64,000 bases of DNA from Platycnemis pennipes (GCA_933228895.1 OW121846.1:111183054-111247053), one strand, 5' to 3'; positions 1-11,927 are shown, counted from the stretch's first letter. The notes: generated from the letters alone by a model not told the origin. A program made the numbers and translations.

Positions 1-920
1 TCACTTCGTGATTATATGGTGGTTTTCCTGAAAGTAGGAAAAACATGGTTGTGCATATTGAGAATATGCATTTGTAGTGGATAATTTTATATAAATATGA
101 TGGAAGTGCAGCTTTTGATAAGTACCAGATTTTATTTTACCTTTGAAAGGTTTTTTATAAATTCTTATGTAAACCTTTGATTTAAAACTTAAAATCAGCT
201 AAAAGTTAAATCATGCAAAGGAACCATTTATTGGAAAAGTTTGATTGATGTGTGCTGTGATTTGGAGATATTTTCCTCATTTTTATTTAACTAAAATGTA
301 TTCTTTTTCCTGATATTAATGAAAGTGATCTTATTATTGTAGTTCCTATTTAAGCTCAATTTTAATGTTTGCTATGTATATGAAAGTAAAATTTATTTCT
401 CAATCAAAACTTTTACAATGATAAGTCATCATTAAAAAAATTTTATTATTGATTTAATCAGCATTTTACAAAGGTTTTGACTGTTAAAGAGTTATAGTGA
501 TTTAAATCACTTTGTGATTATATGGTGTTTTTTCTCAAAGTAGGAAAAACATGGTTGTGCCTATTGAAAATATGCATTTGTAGTGGATAATTTTATATAA
601 ATATGATGGAAGTGCAGCTTTTGATAAGTACCAGATTTTATTTTACCTTTGAAAGGTTTTTTATAAATTCTTATATAAACATTTGATGTTAAACTTAAAA
701 TCAGCAAAAAGTTAAATCATGCAAAGGAACCATTTATTGGAAAAGTTTGATTGATGTGTGCTGTGATTTGGAGATATTTTCCTAATTTTTATTTAACTAA
801 AAGGTATTCTTTTTCCTGATGTTAATGAAAGTGATCTTATTATTGTAGTTCCTATTTAAGCTCAATTTTAAAGTTTGCTATGTGTATGAAAGTAAAATTT
901 ATTTTTCAATAAAAACTTTT
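1..920. repeat. Tandem pair of a ~506 bp A+T-rich repeat
   Basis: The sequence starting at base 1 recurs from about 507 with only scattered differences; shared stretches include GGATAATTTTATATAAATAT and GGAACCATTTATTGG. The first copy is about 506 bp and runs off the left window edge; the second stops near 920. It is non-coding. It could be the end of a satellite array or a local duplication, which the window cannot decide. Confidence 0.85.
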
Positions 921-1014
921 CTTAAGATTGTTCATTATTAGGAAATTCTCTTACTCCCTATAGTTTTAATTTAATTTGAACAATTAATTAATAATTTAAC
1001 CATGCACCTAACGA

Positions 1015-1345
1015 TTCTCCGAATAGATATACCGAACATAGCCATATACCGATAGCTGAGAAATATTTTTTGATGCTCGTGGATTTTCCGAATAGTAAAT
1101 AAGATGATGTCTCAATTTGCAATCTATGATCGCATTACCTCCTAGCAAGAGAGTCACGATCTTTTGCTGCCTTAAAGCCAGGAGCAGACTTTTCTTTATA
1201 AATATACGTATGGGGAGTCATTCTTTTCCAGAAGGCCCGTTTCTTCAACATTAAAAACCGGTTCTGCTAAATAACCACCCTCATCAATTATTTTTTCTAG
1301 TATTCTTGGAAAATTCTTTGCTGCCTCACCACTTAATCAATTCTT
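1015..1345 (-). pseudogene. pogo/Tigger (CENP-B-like) transposase relic
   Basis: On the minus strand, broken frames read VFNVEETGL, then TYIYKEKSAPGFKAAKDR, then HHLIYYSENPRASKN. This is the order seen in the DDE catalytic domain of Tigger/pogo transposases, whose usual motif is NVDETGL. The first catalytic aspartate is read as glutamate here. Stops and at least two frameshifts interrupt about 110 codons, and neither the DNA-binding N-terminus nor the C-terminus is present. The transposase would cut and paste its element at TA sites; this copy is dead. The assignment rests on motif recognition only. Confidence 0.7.
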
Positions 1346-1519
1346 TAGTGTGGTGGGGGACTGGGTTCATTATCAAACAACAGCAAGATTTTAAATGGAA
1401 TTTTTTCTTAAGGCAGTACTCCTTGACCTCTGGTATAAACTAGTAGTTGTACTAGTCCTGAAATAAGGCATATGTAACTCAAGCTTTTGCGTATGATTTC
1501 CAGATGACCGGAAGAAAGG

Positions 1520-1650
1520 ATTTATCAATATTTTACTTAGAGATGGGTTCTTGAATCCACCTAACCCCCTGAATCTACGGAATCTTACTGGATTCGAGGA
1601 TTTAATATTTTTAGCTGGATTCGATCGAATCCAGTTGGAATTCAAAAGAT
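1520..1650. repeat. Block of inverted GGATTC/GAATCC words
   Basis: The words GGATTC and GAATCC recur in both orientations, including the palindrome GGATTCGATCGAATCC near 1613-1628. The reverse-strand reading frame here is a by-product of the repeat. It resembles the subterminal word clusters of non-autonomous DNA transposons, but no termini were found. From 1650 to 2099 nothing else is recognisable. Confidence 0.4.
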
Positions 1651-2640
1651 CAATTTTATTTTACCAAACCTTTTATAAAGCTGTCTTAAGAATATTACTT
1701 CAACCTTCATTTCCATAACCACATAATTCATCGTTTTCGCTGTCTCTCTTAAACATGCCAATTTTTACTGCATCAAAGTGTGATGCAATTTTCATCATAA
1801 AAATGTGATTTAAATGTAGATAAATGCAAGAGGAACTTCGCTCGTGAACTCGTAGGCGGAAATAGTTCTCCATTGGCCATAAGATGGCGGGCACAATGCA
1901 GTCGCAAGTGTTAATACGGGTTACCAACAAACGATATTTTCAAATAATATAGAAATTTTTTCTACTGCTAAAGAAGGTCGAACGTAAATAACGTATAATA
2001 TCTTAAAGAACAAAATATTTTTATTTAATTTAGTCAAATTCTCTGGAATACGTATCCGAAAGATAGTACTTCAAATCACCACGTTGACAGCTGCGCCTCG
2101 CCTCGAGTAGAGGCACTGTATTGGGAGAGGTTGGCCAAGTGAAAGGCAGGCGCCATTACTCGTTGCTCGGAGCGCTGCTAATACATGGCCGCTTATGGGC
2201 GTACGGGGTAACGGCATCATTATTATCCAAATATCTCGTTATCAGCGCAATTAAATGGCTCCTAACACATTTGTAGGCATGCCATCGGAGTTTTAACGTA
2301 AACTACAAGACTATTTCAAGAGAAATCGGCCAAAAATGGCAATTATTTTGAAAAGCTAGGACAGCTACCACCCACGATAGCAGAAGGAAGTGGGCGTTGC
2401 CCGTTCAGCAACCACAGAACGTGTGTTGGTAGCTGTCCTTTTCATAGATATCCTTACAACTAGTTTCGGTTAGAACAAGTTTTCCTTTAACATAAACCTC
2501 TGACAACTTCTTGAAAAAATTCTGCCCCAAATTTCGAATGAACGCAGAAAGCCGTGCAATTACAGTTCTTGTGATAAATATCCAAGTTACGGTGGCTCTG
2601 GAAAACATGAAAAGCGCTGAATCTCAAAATCAACCCAACC

Positions 2641-3260
2641 CTTTACAGAATCAACAATATAGGTACTGCATGAATAAAAAACTATAAAAATATTACGTTA
2701 ATTATTCAGCAGTTATAAACTCGCCATTTAATATCGTGGCAACTTATTTCTCTACGAGATGTCCCTACTCGACTGTCACGGTAAAATTTTACGTGAAGTG
2801 GATAGAAGCAGCAGAAATAAAATCAAATACCAGGATCAGTGGCTGTACATTCCCTTTATAACACCTAATGTTAATTTAGACGGCTACGTCGAACGGATAA
2901 CTACCAATCTACAGGCAAAACCAAGACAGCCCCTGCCATTAAAAGTGATATCCAACAACCCTATACAGAATCAACAATATAGGTACTGCATGAATAAAAA
3001 ACTATGAAAATATTACGTTATTTATTCAGCAATTACAAACTCGCCATTTAATATCGTGGCAACGTAATTCTCTACGAGATATCCTTACACGACTGTCACG
3101 GTAAAATTTTACGTGAAGTGGATAGAAGCAGCAGAAATAAAATCAGATTGTACATTCCCTTCATAACACCTAATCTTAATTTAGACGGCTACGCCGAACT
3201 GATAACTACCGATCTACAGGCAAAACCAAGACAGCCCCTGCCATTAAAAGTCATATCCAA
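2641..3260. repeat. Two tandem copies of a 320 bp unit inside the hAT-like element
   Basis: The stretch from ACAGAATCAACAATATAGGT (2645) recurs at 2965, giving a period of 320 bp. The second copy lacks about 18 bp. Both copies yield short plus-strand reading frames (2759-3007 and 3118-3303) that share a sequence unlike any family I recognise. These are probably chance frames duplicated with the DNA. From 3300 to 4020 the element holds nothing recognisable. Confidence 0.85.
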
Positions 3261-4019
3261 TAGCCTTAAGTACTACCTCCCAAGGAGGACAACCATTCTT
3301 TAATGGAGTAATTAAAACCGTATCATTAAAATATCTCTAAAACAAGGCTCAATTTCCGGAACCAGTAGCTCACCTTATGAGGAATCTACCAATATTACAA
3401 AAGAATAAAAGAAAACAGATCATATAGATAATTTTAATAAAACAAGGGCAGCAACAGACATTGATGGTACAGAAACAAATATCAACAAAAACACTTAAGC
3501 ACCCAAATGTAATAAGGCAGCTGACAGGGAAAGGAAATAATGGAAAACTGTAATCATAACAACTCCAGTTAATAATGTTCCTGTAGGTAGGTACTTTCTT
3601 CACTTATCTACGTCTTGCACGAACTTCAGGCCTCTCCTGGCATGCAACTCAGCTTCTCAACTTACACTGGAAAAAAATGCAGTGGCATGTATTAATGACA
3701 AAACACAGTTAAGAACTCAGCAGCTTACACAAAACCTTACAGTAGTCATAAATAGCTCTTAAACAACAAACCAGCATCATATATTACCACACGACTATTA
3801 ATTATGGTTTTCATCAGGTTAAGAAAATACCAATAAAAATGTCCTCATCTCACTCCTTTGAAATCCTTGAATAGGGTGAGTAGTAATCATCATTCTGCGT
3901 TCTTGAAAGTGAAATCAAGTGACAATCTCAAACTTCTAAAACAGGAGGCAAAACGATGAAATACGATGGCCACTTTCAGTTACAATGAGGGATGCATAAC
4001 ACGATGTACAAATGGTGTA

Positions 4020-4990
4020 CTGCCGAATTTTAACTTATGAAGAGGAACGAAGATAATAATGAAATGCAATGTTAAACAACAACATTACCACATTCCTTCA
4101 GTAGTAGGCAGGACAAGAAAACAATGATACACAGTGGCTATAAAATATGTAGTACCTTTTGGTACTAGTGAACAGACCACGCCGTCTCATTTTCCCCTAA
4201 CACCAACACTCGGATATATACCTATAAATTCAGGGTTTGATAAACGACTAAAATAAAACGTGAACGCCATAACACTTCACCAATGGTTAGCAAAATAAAC
4301 GAATAACAGAGACTGTGAAATACTCCAAATGCCCTGACCACGCCGTTTCATTTTCCCTTTCCACACAAATTACTGGTAAAATAATTAATTCCGGATTCAA
4401 TACAAGTTTACAGGCGAAAGCTAACACCATTATATTTCATCATTAGTAATCCAAGAAAGCAAACTACAGGACATCCAAAGTGGCTTTGAAATGCTCATGT
4501 CCAGACCACGCCGTTGCATTATCCCTTCCTACATACATTATAGGGAATTCAATATATTAATTTAAGATTTCGTGTACAATAACATTTGCAGCTGAACACT
4601 TACACCACAGTAAATCATCATTGGTTATCAAAGCAAACAAACAAGAGGAAACTGAAAAACTAGTTCAACGACGTCCTTTCCCACCTTGCGCAAATTCATT
4701 AGAAAATAACTAATTCAGGAATCGAGAACTATTAAAATTAAATCATTACACCATTGTACATAATGAAAATTAAGGCATAGTGTCTTCATCAATAGGTAGC
4801 AAAGGGAAAAACAACCGGATGGATGACAGTGGTTGTTCATCACGTATTTCCTGACCACGCCGTCTGATTACTTAATTTTTACTCATTTTGCATTGAATAT
4901 AATACCTTCAGGCTTTGGACAACATGAGAAATGAAGAATAATCGTATAATATTCTGTATTACATCACTAAACGGCAAATTACTACGGGAC
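4020..4990. repeat. About five diverged tandem copies of a ~165 bp unit
   Basis: The motif GACCACGCCGT occurs at 4175, 4336, 4504 and 4853, and a degenerate form near 4668, giving spacings of about 160-185 bp. Each is preceded by similar A+T-rich sequence containing a CACCATT...TCATCATTRGT-like segment. The array is non-coding, lies inside the hAT-like element close to its right end, and may hold repeated protein-binding sites. Confidence 0.7.
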
Positions 4991-5695
4991 AACATGTCGC
5001 ACACATACACATTATTTTACATCTCTTATATGTAAGAAAAACTAGATAGACAACCCACAAAAATACTCCCATTGATAGAGCAATACTTGCTCATATGATT
5101 AAAGTAAAAATTTTGGCGTACTTACCTGAACAATGTCGCTGGAAGACAAAATTGCCGCAACCTCCTATGCTCCGCAATGCTATTTTCTCCGCTTAGCAAC
5201 GACTAATGGCGTCCACTAACGGCGACATCCGGTCAAAAAGCGATCAGCCAATAGAAAATGGGCGCACCCTTTGGCCAACCTCTCCCAATACAGTGCCTCT
5301 AGCCTCGAGTTGGTAATTCAGGGTGTCCACTGACCGGGAAAACCTGGAAAATCGGGAATTATTCGTGAATTTTCAATGCAGGGAATTGTTCGTGGATTAT
5401 TCGTGATTTTCTGGTCTGAGCCGGGAGTTTTAAAAATTCTTAATTCAAGACAAAAAATCCTTATTTTATAAATAGGATAAATAAAGATGACTTTAAGATA
5501 TGGATTTGCCGTTGGTATGAATGAATAAATAAACGACGGAAAAGTAGTTAGGCTCAATGTATCGTCAGCACTGTGTGGATCGGAGACGTTCGACTGTCGA
5601 ACGGATGCCTTCAGCGTCACGTCAAGTGCCCTTTGTTCTCATTCATTGCACATCGGACTAAGCCCATGATACGCAAACATATGCCTAACGTGTAG

Positions 5696-6545
5696 TGATG
5701 GCCGGATCGGATCCAAAGATCCACGGATCTTTCATTTTACTCGGTTCCGGATTCCGATCCAAAGACACGGTATAAAATCGGATCCGGATCGTAGATTTTA
5801 AATTTTCGCGGCTTAGCGATCGAAGTGCCCCGTGAATGGAATGTAGGTGCGGTAGATATTAACAAGAAGAGGATGTGTAACTCAGGTCACGAAATTAGAT
5901 AAAAATGTTCCCGTGCAACTAGAAGCAAAATAAAGAAATATGACTTTTTTCCCCATTGCCCCGGAGTCGCGGGAAAAAATACGTACGATGTCACGCGGGT
6001 AGCCTACATTCGCCGGGATCAGGCGGACAATGAGAGCTAGTTTACTGTGCGAAGTTCTATCCGTATCGCAGTTTAACTTTTCTTTCAGTCATTGCATTAA
6101 AAATGTTATCATCTTCAATTTCAAACCATTACATCTGAATACTCACTTTATAATACTTTTGTTGTTTAAATTAGATTTACGAATGTAGGCTACCCGCGTA
6201 CCATTGTACCATTAATAAATTAAGGATGGTCGGGTTGGATCCACGGGTCTTTCATTTCTCGCTACTGAAATCATATCCGAAGACAGTAAAAATTCAGATC
6301 CGGATCGGAGATTTTAAATTTCTCGGCTTAGTGATCGATGTGCCCCGCGAATGGAATGTACGTACGTATGTTAGATACTGACAAGGAGAGGTTGTGTAAC
6401 TTGGTCACGGAATGAGAAGATTTTTTCCGTGCCACAAAAACAAAATAAAAAAATACTCGTCGTGACTTTTTTCTCCTTAGGCCGGATGAGCGAGAAAAAA
6501 AGCCGAATGTCGTGCGGGTCGCCTACATTCGCCAGATTCCCGTGA
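5696..6545. repeat. Direct duplication of a ~310 bp repeat
   Basis: Two copies, about 5696-6025 and 6226-6545, share in order GGATC/GATCC words, a GATTTTAAATTT segment, GTGCCCCG.GAATGGAATGTA, and GCCTACATTCGCC. About 200 bp lie between them. The words CGGATC and GATCCG recur in both orientations, as in transposon subterminal regions. No coding content is seen. Confidence 0.75.
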
Positions 6546-6548
6546 ACC

Positions 6549-6625
6549 TATGATAGCGTAGTTGTTAAAAATGAGGACTAGTGTACTGCAGGTCGCGAGT
6601 TCGATCGTTAACACTGCCTAGGAAT
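6549..6625 (+). repeat. tRNA-derived SINE-like head
   Basis: An A-box-like segment TGATAGCGTAGTTGTTAAAA (6551) is followed about 45 bp later by a B-box-like GAGTTCGATC (6598). The spacing and order match an internal RNA polymerase III promoter, as in tRNA-derived SINEs. It does not fold as a full tRNA gene by eye. A weaker form may lie near 6035 in the upstream duplicate. Confidence 0.45.
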
Positions 6626-8264
6626 ACAGGCTATGCTGTATTTCTAGGGTAATACAAGTAGGCAGTTAAAAAAAGTAGATAATCAGAAATTTCATTTGAA
6701 TTTATAATTTAAAAAATAATAAAATTTGGGGTTAGTGAAAGGATTGGAAAAATTTTTAATTGCAGAATAAAATCGTGTAATCATTATGTTAACTTTACAA
6801 TGTATTTTTGAGTGACGCATTTGTAAATGTAGGTAGTTTAAACGATAGAAGTACAAAAAAGTCAGTATCCACACAAAAAGGTTGGAAATGAAGGATGATA
6901 AACTTTTTGATTCAATGGCTGAAAGAAAAAATTTAAACAGGGATAAGAATCGAATTTCATTACCTGCAGTCCACTACCACTTCTGCTAGTGTCGGCTTAC
7001 CTGGTTTAAGAGAATACATTCTCCCCACATGTCATTCTACTTTTTTCTTGCAAACCCAGCCCAACTTGGAGAGAAAATCCAAGTCTTTTTTTATTTTGTT
7101 TATAGTAGCAAGAAGAAAGGCTAATTTCATTTCAAGATCAGAGTTACACAACCTCTTCTTAGGAGTAGAAAATTCTCAAATTTCATTTCAAAGGTTATTG
7201 TAAATAAGACATTTCAAAATTACCAGTTTAGCAGCTTGAAGTATTCTATAATAATTTTTTTGTCTTAAAAATGGAATCCCCGGATAATCCATAAATGGGA
7301 TCTCTTGGCCGCATTACATTTTTTCTGTTTCTAAAAAAGAATTTGAAAGCATTCAAGGATTTGATTAATAACTGGAAAATGATTCCTTTATTAATGAAAA
7401 TGAACTTATAATGTTTCTTTTAACTGCACATTTTATGTGATCAGATACTTTACTATAAATACTATGTAAGTTGGCTTTCTGGTAGGCTTTGCAATATATT
7501 TTTTACAAACTTTTCTATAAGTTTTTGAGAAATCTAATTGCTGATGTTTGTTAGATATATTCAGGATGCGCTTACTTGAATAAGGATTTTTATTACATTA
7601 CTTTTTGTTAGAAAAAGATGGTGTAGGATACTAAACACTGTTATGATTTCACTTTTTTCTAAATAGTCTACCGGTACAAAAATGTTACATTCTGATTCAG
7701 AGTGAACAGAAAATTGAGGCTTTGAGACTTAAAATAGAAAAGCATGGCAAAAAATATTAATGTAGAAAATCATCATTCCAAGAACAGTGGTTGAATGCTG
7801 AAGACTTGAGCTAGTGGGTTCTTTAAGTTCCTCTTGTAGAAGAATTTGTAATTTCTCATGGAAATGCTAATTTAGAAAGAAGGTGTTCAATCAAAAAGTA
7901 GTTTATCTTTCCCAACCAACAAAGAGAGTCTCTTACTACCAATAAAACTACATATTTAATTACTTTAATTTATCAATTATTTCTTATTTAATTACTTTAT
8001 CTATATTATGCTATGGGTTGAACTACAAAAAATCCATATTCTACATAGAAGTTGAAAAACATCACTTTTAACTCGTACAAGAACCACGATATATTAGCCT
8101 GGAAATTTTTATAAATTTAGCCTTGAAAACCTTGAATTATGCTTGAATTTTATAATTTGACTTTTGTGGACACCCTGGTAATTGTGTATCTGGTAGCATC
8201 ACATCGCTGCAGATGCCCCGTCTTGAAGGGGTCTCGGGCTTGAAGCCCCGTTCAGACCAGTCTG

Positions 8265-9900
8265 GTTCAGACTACGATGATCCTTACGTTCGTCCTTAAG
8301 CGCGTAGGCCTTTTTCCCGGTCTGAACGCAAGTTTGTACGCGGGTAATTCGTACTTCCAAACACTGCCCGATTACGATGATCGGCGCTGCAGTCGCAGCG
8401 AAAACAGGAAATAAGAAGAGACGGACGGAAAGACACTACACGCACACTTAATTCAAAATATCGCCGGAATGAATACAGGAAATTGAAAATAAGTGAATAT
8501 AATAGGAACCAGAGGTGGTTTTAGTTTACTTTCTAAGGCGCAAGTTGCCACTGCCGACCAAAATGCTATGTGCACTCGAGTTTTAAGAGTACTCTTCAAA
8601 CTCGAATTTATGAAATAACTAGAAGACCTACATAAAATTTAATTATATTAGTTGTTCTCGAATAATTTGGCGGGTACGACGTACGGCTTTCCAAGCAACA
8701 ATTAGCCGCTGACCCATCTCATATCGAAACTTTGTATTTTATTCGCAAGAAATGGATGACCCATGTAAATATACATTGGTTAAAAAAAGTTGATTAAATT
8801 GTGTTTTTTGACGACAGTGTATCTTATATAACTTTTGAATATCTAAAGGCCGTTTAACACGGTACAATTTATTGTACAAATGAATGTATGAAACTGAACG
8901 AATTTGCATGTTTCTCTGAATGGAATTAGGACAGGTTCTATTGACGATTCAGACATTCGCACAAGCGCTCTTGTGTACTTAGACCGTATATACTAGACTA
9001 GCAAATTGTGTGAACGCGTTCACACAATTTGCCGCTTTACATGGTACAATTTTCTCATACAAGCGTTTGTACAGGAAATTGTACAAAAAATGTACCGTGT
9101 AAAACGGCCTTAAGGATAACAACGCAATGAGAATAACATTTGAATACCACGTAGACGCAAGAAAAATCTTATAATAAAAATGTCAGCAGCATTTTTGCAC
9201 AGATATGCCGGAGATTTACAGAAAACGTATAAAACATTCTTTTATGTATTGTGTTATAATTAGATTGTTATCAGCGCGGCTATTTGTTGCTTGGAAAGCT
9301 GTGCGACTTGCCGCAACATATAGCTGCTGCCCCGCTAATCATACAATATAATTTGATGTAGAAAAGGTTGATTACATTACGTCCTTAAAGACGATGTATT
9401 AAAACATGGATATCCAAGGATTAAACTGTCATTAAGAACCAGGAAAAACGCCTGAGAAAAACATTCTTGTGTACATTGTGTTGTAATTTGCAATAGATAG
9501 AGAGGATTTTTGAGATATAAATTTTTTAAGTATGCGTAATTGGACAAAAAGCCGTCACTTTTTCCATTAAACTCTAGTTAAAATACAACAATATGATTCA
9601 AAAATGTTATGTGTGCAACAATTAACGTATTATCAAACGAGAAAAAATATAATGTAGTTAAATTTTCCATAATCTTTTGGTTATTTCATAAATGCCCATC
9701 AAACTCGAGAGCACATAATATTTTGGTCGACAGTAGTGATTTGTTTCTTGTAAACTACAGCTAAGGAGACATGTAAGGGCTTACAGGGCTCCTTAACTAC
9801 AGCCATTAGCGGCTTGAGGGCAGCACTGAAGTTACGCTGTAATTCAGTGGTCTGAACGCTTGTAGGAAATTACGCGCGTAAGGACCGTCGTAGTCTGAAC
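8265..9900. mobile_element. Fold-back DNA transposon with long imperfect inverted arms
   Basis: The ends 8265-8288 and 9877-9900 are inverted copies (22 of 24 bases match, starting GTTCAGACTACGA). The similarity continues inward on both sides: GACCAAAAT..TATGTGC near 8555 and 9705, TTTATGAAATAAC near 8610 and 9690, and CTTTCCAAGCAACAA at 8688 with its inverse near 9290. A GGTCTGAACG motif lies close to each end. No clear target duplication or transposase was found. A separate MITE sits inside at 8847-9110. Confidence 0.65.
8847..9110. mobile_element. Harbinger-type MITE, 264 bp, TAA target duplication
   Basis: The termini AGGCCGTTTAACACGGTACA and, inverted, AGGCCGTTTTACACGGTACA are flanked on both sides by TAA (8844-8846 and 9111-9113). 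Three-base TWA duplications and RGGCC-type ends fit PIF/Harbinger. GTACAA/TTGTAC words fill the subterminal regions, and bases 9001-9032 form a perfect 32 bp palindrome centred on ACGCGT. It has no coding capacity and is nested in the fold-back element. Confidence 0.8.
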
Positions 9901-9986
9901 AAGGCAAGAGAATCGAGAACTTGGGACGAGTTGTGGTTACTTCTGTGATAACACGTCAGAGGATATTTTTGTGAAACAACATTGTT

Positions 9987-11562
9987 ATGTCGGAGGTTTG
10001 GAAACATTTTACTGTCAGTGAAGACAACAAAGCATAGGTATGCCAAATGTGTGCATTGTGGATTGCGAATTTCAAGAGGAGGCAAGAGTATGACGACTAC
10101 AGCCATGAAGAAACATTTAAAACAACATGTTGGTCTAATTGAAAGGCAGAGGCAAGTGAAGAACAATGTTGAAAGCTCACTAATTGATATCAGTAAAGAA
10201 CTGAATGCAGAGGATGTTGATGACCCTTGTGCAAGTTCTTCAATTGCTTCCTTATCGAACGGTTACGTTAGCCCTTCAGATTCCCCAAATAGCGGCACTA
10301 CATTTTGTAGACAACAAACAGTTGCTAAGAAATTAAAATGTGATGCTAAACAGCAAACATTAAAAGAGGCTTTCTACTGCTACCAAAAATTTAAACTCGG
10401 GAATCATAGGGGTGAAATGATTACCAAACTTATTGGGCAGTTGATATGTGTGGACAATCAGCCATTCAGTATTGTGGAGAACGAAGGATTTCGTACTCTA
10501 GTTGCTTATCTTGAGCCTCGGTATACTATTCCTACTAGAAAGCATCTATCCATTGAAGTGATTCCTATCTTGTATGAGGAAGCAAGGCGTGAGGTTAAGG
10601 CTCTTTTGAACTTTGCCAATAGCGTGTCAATCACTACTCACTTAAGGACTTCCACTGCTAATGACAGTTATTTGTGCATAACTGCACACTTTGTGAGTGA
10701 CATGCATGAACTTAAATATCTTTGCCTTGATGTTGTTGTTCCTTTCCCAGAAGTTTCACCTAATGCAGATAACATAAGGAACTTTTTGATCGAAACCCTA
10801 GAAGAATTGCTGAAAAAGTGTCTTTTGTAGTTCGCGACAATGGAAGAAACAGTTGCGGCTGTCAATAACTCCCCTTATCAGGGCGTGCCATGTTTGGTTC
10901 ATACCTTCCAGCTGACAATAAAAGACGGGCTTTTAAATCAAAAGGCAGTAAATAATCTTGCAAGTTCTGCTAGATGTATTGTAGGCCATTTCAAGCACTC
11001 TTGTCAAGCAACTCAGGCACTTAAAAAAATGCCAGAAAAAATTGAGCATAAAAGTTCACCGAGTCATACAAGATGAACCTACAAGGTGGAATTCCACTTA
11101 TTTCATGTTCAATCGATTGCTGGAGCAAAGGAATGCAATGACGATTGCTGCAGCTGAAACTAAATTTCCATCGGAGCTTACAAAGTCCAAGTGGGATTTA
11201 ATGAATGAAGTAGCACAGCTGATGAAAATATTCCATGAGGCCACAAACTGTGAGTTGTGAACATGTCACAGCCTCGGAAACCATCCCTATAGTGAACAGC
11301 ACAGTTGAAGGTATTAGGAATGGAAACTACATGCAAGCATCGGGGTTAAAAAACGAACTCCTGTCTTCTCTGAAATTAAGATACAACGATCTAGAAACCA
11401 ATGAGGTATATACCACTTCTACCCTTCTTGATCCTCGATTAAAGGGAAACTGCTTCAAATCTACTGATAATTTCAACCAAGCCAAATCCAAACTTTTGCA
11501 GAGAATGAAGCAATTAACTAAGGAAAATGTAAAGGTGGGTATTCTAAAAAATAAATCCCATG
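9987..11562 (+). pseudogene. hAT transposase (BED-finger type), frameshifted and 3'-truncated
   Basis: The likely start is the ATG at 9987, which reads MSEVWKHFTVSEDNKA, a typical BED-finger opening. A shift near 10035 leads into CVHC followed by KKHLKQH, completing the zinc ligands. The main open stretch continues to 10830 (PRYTIPTRKHLS, as in hAT), then breaks at about 10830, 11040 and 11240 through further hAT-like segments such as PTRWNSTYFMFNRLLEQR and TTSTLLDPRLK. The C-terminal hATC dimerisation segment is missing: the frame runs into a palindromic repeat at about 11566. Such transposases bind the element ends and cut and paste them with 8 bp duplications; this copy cannot work. Confidence 0.85.
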
Positions 11563-11565
11563 TAG

Positions 11566-11660
11566 CACAGACGGTTGGGCCACCATTGGGAAACGGTTAG
11601 GTGAAACGGTTGGCCAACCGTTATTCATGTCCGTTTTGCCAACTGTTTCCCAACGGAACA
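11566..11660. repeat. Palindromic word block A (AACGGTTGG)
   Basis: The core AACGGTTGGCCAACCGTT (11605-11622) is a perfect 18 bp palindrome. It sits inside a wider inverted pair, TTGGGAAACGGTT near 11586 and AACTGTTTCCCAACGG near 11641. The same ACGGTTGG word also occurs at 11570. The block truncates the hAT transposase frame. From 11670 to 11925 nothing is recognisable. Confidence 0.75.
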
Positions 11661-11927
11661 ACATTGAAAAAAAAATGGAAATGATCGAGGTTCTCACTTT
11701 ATGAATGATGACTAGTTGTACCTCGCATACTACAGATACGCCTACCTAACAACCTACACTTAACTCAAGTGTATCCTTTCATCCTTTGAAGTACGACGTG
11801 ACACATTTTCCAATCACGGGCATGATTATTTCATGGGTGTTTTCAAGTCTGTTTCCGCACTAATAGGCGCTTCAGACAGGGAGGAAAGGTATAAGGATAC
11901 ACTGGTAGAAAAATCTGGGCTGGAACT

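Larger units (their letters stand above)
2108..5301. mobile_element. hAT-like non-autonomous DNA transposon, 3.19 kb, perfect TIRs and 8 bp TSD
   Basis: The termini at 2108-2138 and 5271-5301 are perfect 31 bp inverted repeats starting TAGAGGCACTGTATTGGGAG. The direct repeat GCCTCGAG flanks them at 2100-2107 and 5302-5309. An 8 bp duplication and a terminus of the form YAGNG fit the hAT superfamily; P and Merlin elements also duplicate 8 bp. No transposase is encoded: the interior is A+T-rich and carries two separate tandem-repeat arrays. The perfect termini suggest fairly recent movement by an enzyme supplied from elsewhere. Confidence 0.9.
5319..8177. mobile_element. Non-autonomous DNA transposon with CAGGGTGTCCAC termini
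   Basis: Inverted termini CAGGGTGTCCAC lie at 5319-5330 and 8166-8177 and are flanked by the direct repeat GTAATT (5313-5318 and 8178-8183). The CAGGG start resembles hAT termini, but hAT would leave 8 bp, so the class is tentative. No transposase is encoded. The interior is a patchwork: GGAAAACCTGGAAAATCGGG next to the left end, a duplicated 0.3 kb repeat, a tRNA-like segment, and about 1.5 kb (6630-8160) of featureless A+T-rich DNA. Related end sequence (GGAAAACCTGGAAATCTC followed by GGACA) occurs at 21.5 and 22.1 kb. Confidence 0.7.

Noticed and set aside
2759..3303. Paired short frames as a duplicated small gene
   Set aside because: They lie inside a non-coding transposon's 320 bp tandem repeat, and the second copy carries an 18 bp deletion; nothing indicates selection for coding.
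5318..5620. 100-codon minus-strand frame
   Set aside because: It overlaps the terminus of a non-coding DNA transposon; similar frames arise wherever this end sequence occurs.
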